From: Eonycteris spelaea
Taxonomy: Eukaryota > Chordata > Mammalia > Chiroptera > Pteropodidae
Length of the DNA stretch: 64,000 bases
Direction: 5' to 3'
NCBI GenBank assembly: GCA_003508835.1
Contig: PUFA01000171.1
Coordinates: 1-64,000, forward strand
Each line of letters opens with the position of its first letter. Position 1 is the stretch's first letter. Below the pieces are notes generated by a model, which worked only from the letters and a program-made list of their open reading frames with translations, searched no databases and was not told the DNA's origin. A program made the translations under genes and the position numbers. Positions 61,655 to 64,000 of this stretch are shown here, piece after piece.

Positions 61655-61760
61655 CTATTACCAGTGTTAAAACTTGGGCACTAGATCGAGAGGTATTCCA
61701 GAATATAATGAGAAGGACAGCTCAAGCTAGAGATGAACAGTACAGAAACTTTCTCAGAAG
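61655..61760 (+). CDS. PRKG2: PRKG2 coding exon 5: end of CNB-A, residues 248-282
   Basis: The acceptor is TTGATTTTTTTCCTAAAG, ending at 61654; the donor is AGAAG|GTAAGA at 61761, a near-consensus site. The exon encodes AITSVKTWALDREVFQNIM (248-266), then RRTAQARDEQYRNFLR to residue 282, and ends in phase 2 with the AG of the Ser283 codon. These residues are the last beta strands and the B/C helices of CNB-A that lead into CNB-B. Ser251 replaces an Asn that I recall in human. The following exon, which should start the CNB-B segment SVSLL, is not in the window. Confidence 0.95.
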
Positions 61761-62599
61761 GTAAGAATAATACATTGGATAAAAGAGAAGATGATGTAGC
61801 CATATTGTGGATATGTTGGTTTTATCAGATTATTTCACTATAGCTTCTCTTAGACATTTTCTGCACGATTAAACCCATAAGTATTTCTTTGCAATAAATG
61901 CCACTATATATAAAAAATGATATTAAATTCCCATTAGCCTTGTACACTGATTTGCTAATTTTGCATTTTATTGATGGAGTCTTTGAATGTAATATAGAAA
62001 AATGTGCCAAAAATCCTAAAATATTCACATGAGTTGCTCAGTTAACTTTGAAAGATACCCTATATTTTGAAGAAGGTAGCAAAAGATAATCTTTCTAATA
62101 ATGCTTTACTTAGAATAATATTAACATTCATTTATTTTATTATCCTTACTTATTTTACCTGAGACATTCTTTTTCTCAGGTAAAGAATAGCCACACCATT
62201 GCCTAGCCACACCATCTTCCAGATTACTATATTTATAGGAAATGAACATGCCAAAAATGTTACAATGCTTGCCATGATGGCATGGAAACTTGGACATGCT
62301 TGGTTGTGAACTGCCTTATACCTCTATTTAGATGCATCAAATTATAGAGAAACAAATATCTATATAAGTGAAAAAGTCAGTTATACATTAAAAATGTTTC
62401 TTAGAAAGTATGTTTCATATTTAAACTATCTCTGTGTCTTTTGTGGGAGTTTTGACAGTCTCTGAAGCTGTAATGCATACTGTAATGAGCTGTTACCTAC
62501 GACAAGTGGTAATAATAAAAAATCTCACAGTTTCCAAAATTAAATTCTAAGTTCTTTTTAAATATAGTAATTTTATCTCGCATAATTAGCCTGCAGAAC

Positions 62600-62665
62600 C
62601 AATGATTTTAGAGCTGTACAGTGCCTTGAATATAGTGAGGACACAATAAATGTTGAATGAACTCA
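62600..62665 (+). mobile_element. L2/MIR 3' terminus
   Basis: CAGTGCCTTGAATATAGTGAG and CAATAAATGTTGAATGAAC. Confidence 0.6.
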
Positions 62666-63059
62666 TTGTTGATTAGCAGAACATTGCAGGTGTTGAGGTT
62701 TCTCGTAGAGAATCCTTCTGGTTTACTCTCCCAGAGTCAACAATGACTCCTGGATTGAGCTGCAGTAATGACAAGCAGGTGCCTTACCTTTATACCAACC
62801 AATGCTTTAGCAATTTAGGGTTTCCCTGAATATAGGTGATCTCAAAATCCAACAACTGAGCAACACAAGTCAGCATTTAAAGCTAATGAACTGCACTTAA
62901 GCAAGGGCAAAAAAGGGATAAAGAAAGAAACCAGTGCCCATGGTTGCATGTGAATGTCAGATAAAACCTGAACCTCTAGGCATAGCAGTTCATTCCACTA
63001 GTGGAAGGAACTCAGAGAATTAACTAGTACATATTTATTTCTTTTCTTTTCTTCTTCCT

Positions 63060-63190
63060 TTTGTTATCTCATTCATGCATTCAGTCAACAATTACTTCTT
63101 GCCAATCCCTAACCATTGTGGATTCAGTGGTGAACATGATAAACCTGCTCTCTGCCTTCATGGAGGGGAGACAGACAAAAGATTTTTCCT
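63060..63190 (-). mobile_element. L2 3' end, antisense
   Basis: CATTCATGCATTCAGTCAAC, GTGGTGAACATGATAAACC and TTCATGGAGGGGAGACAGAC follow reversed L2. Confidence 0.7.
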
Positions 63191-63437
63191 CACATCAATT
63201 TCCTCACCAATTCCCAAAGGTATTAGTTTACAGGGGAGAATTTTCACTGACATCATAGATCCCAGTGTGGACTGGAGGTAGAACTTTCATGACAGGCATG
63301 TGTTAATCAATGACGAGTTCTGGTTACTCTTTTACTTTTTCATTAATGGGGAGGCCTATCAGAGAAATATATTTCTATTTGTTTCATAATACACAGTAAG
63401 CTCTTTCTTTTTCCATTTATATCTTTTTACTATGAAG

Positions 63438-63577
63438 TATATGATGTCTATAAATGACACATAGTACATAGTGTAATTTATAAAACATAATAACAAGATG
63501 AGCACCATATATGATGTCTATAAATGACACATAGTACATAGTGTAATTTATAAAACATAATAACAAAATGAGCACAT
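63438..63577 (+). repeat. 70-bp tandem duplication, two copies
   Basis: Copy 1 is 63438-63507 and copy 2 is 63508-63577. Both begin TATATGATGTCTATAAATGA and pass through AGCAC near their right ends. They differ at one internal site (AACAAGATG versus AACAAAATG) and in the last two or so bases, so the duplication is young. Confidence 0.97.
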
Positions 63578-64000
63578 CAAGTTATTGTTCAATCCAAGAA
63601 GCAGAAACTTAGCGTGTAGTTGAAGTTCTGATGTGCTATCCTATGTCTTTTCATTTCATGAGTATTTGGAATAGCATCATTTTTTCCTTAGAGGTGTCAA
63701 ATTTTAGATGGTAAGAAAGACATATTTATCTTATAGAAATTTTATTAACAGGCCTGAGTAAAAGTAGGTAATGTCGAGGAGAAAGTTCTTTAATAGAACA
63801 ATTTAATCATATTGGTAAATTATACTGAGTGGAATTTCTGATTTGTTTAAAAAATAATTTTTAATATTCTATTTCATTTTCTCTGTATTATTATTTGCAA
63901 AAATGTTTCTGTTATGTGCCTCTGGCTGCTATTTTAAAAGACAGCATAGTATAACTAATAATCAAAGATCATTTCTAGGCTAATTCCTATATTCCCCCCT

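Larger units (their letters stand above)
26385..64000 (+). other. PRKG2: PRKG2 gene, 5' portion (cGMP-dependent protein kinase 2), runs off the right edge
   Basis: The gene model has one probable non-coding exon and four coding exons that splice in frame by GT-AG rules. Coding pieces of 461, 167, 114 and 106 nt give 848 nt, which is residues 1-282 plus two bases of codon 283. The translation matches my memory of mammalian cGKII along its whole length, including N-terminal Gly2, zipper, autoinhibitory Ser126 and the CNB-A phosphate-binding cassette. cGKII is a membrane-anchored serine/threonine kinase activated by cGMP; it acts in intestinal chloride secretion, growth-plate cartilage, kidney and brain. 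The rest of the roughly 760-residue protein (CNB-B, kinase domain, C-tail) must lie to the right. The transcription start is inferred. No frameshift or premature stop is present, so the gene looks functional. Confidence 0.95.
61761..64000 (+). other. PRKG2: PRKG2 intron 5, left part
   Basis: The intron starts with GTAAGA and runs off the window. It contains short L2/MIR tails and a 70-bp tandem duplication. No exon 6-like sequence (CNB-B start) is seen. Confidence 0.85.

Noticed and set aside
1..64000. CRISPR arrays, bacterial operons, phage or plasmid features
   Set aside because: Sequence is plainly mammalian nuclear DNA; tandem repeats are simple microsatellites or a single duplication without spacers.
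1..64000. tRNA or other structured RNA genes
   Set aside because: MIR elements carry tRNA-like ancestry, but no intact A and B boxes with a cloverleaf were seen.

Overview
This is nuclear DNA from a placental mammal. It is AT-rich and packed with mammalian repeats (MIR, L2, L1/HAL1-type LINEs, MaLR-type LTRs, hAT and Tigger DNA transposons), with a single CpG island and one recognisable protein-coding gene. I see no primate Alu, no rodent B1/B2, no ruminant BovB/Bov-tA and no carnivore SINEC. A relatively young L1 3' end near 56.4 kb reminds me of L1 tails common in bats and some other Laurasiatheria, so I lean towards a laurasiatherian, perhaps a bat, with low confidence.

The gene is PRKG2 (cGMP-dependent protein kinase II, cGKII/PKG II), on the plus strand. 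A CpG-island promoter lies at about 26.37-27.25 kb, with a probable non-coding first exon ending at 26803. Four coding exons follow: 35961-36433 (start codon 35973), 55298-55464, 60389-60502 and 61655-61760. They join in frame and encode residues 1-282: the myristoylation site, leucine zipper, autoinhibitory segment and the whole first cyclic-nucleotide-binding domain (CNB-A). CNB-B, the kinase domain and the 3' end lie beyond the right edge. Introns 1-4 measure about 9.2, 18.9, 4.9 and 1.2 kb.

Region by region: 1-26.3 kb is upstream intergenic DNA, mostly decayed repeats, with solo LTRs at 7.9, 8.4 (nested in an older LTR) and 13.5 kb and a well-bounded hAT element at 15.7 kb. 26.3-27.3 kb is the promoter and CpG island. 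Intron 1 carries a (CT)26 tract, L2 pieces and a long antisense L1. Intron 2 carries a (GT)23 tract, MER5A, a MaLR LTR, a roughly 5 kb antisense LINE block, a Tigger MITE and a candidate in-frame cassette exon (40546-40683). Intron 3 holds two apparent retro-insertions at the same target sequence, plus another antisense L1. Intron 5, truncated by the window, has a nearly perfect 70-bp tandem duplication.

No tRNA, rRNA, CRISPR array, bacterial-type operon or new multigene system is visible. The most interesting items are the candidate PRKG2 cassette exon, the double retro-insertion and an isolated exon-like block at 3.4 kb. All are hypotheses from sequence reading; repeat boundaries without stated target-site duplications are approximate.
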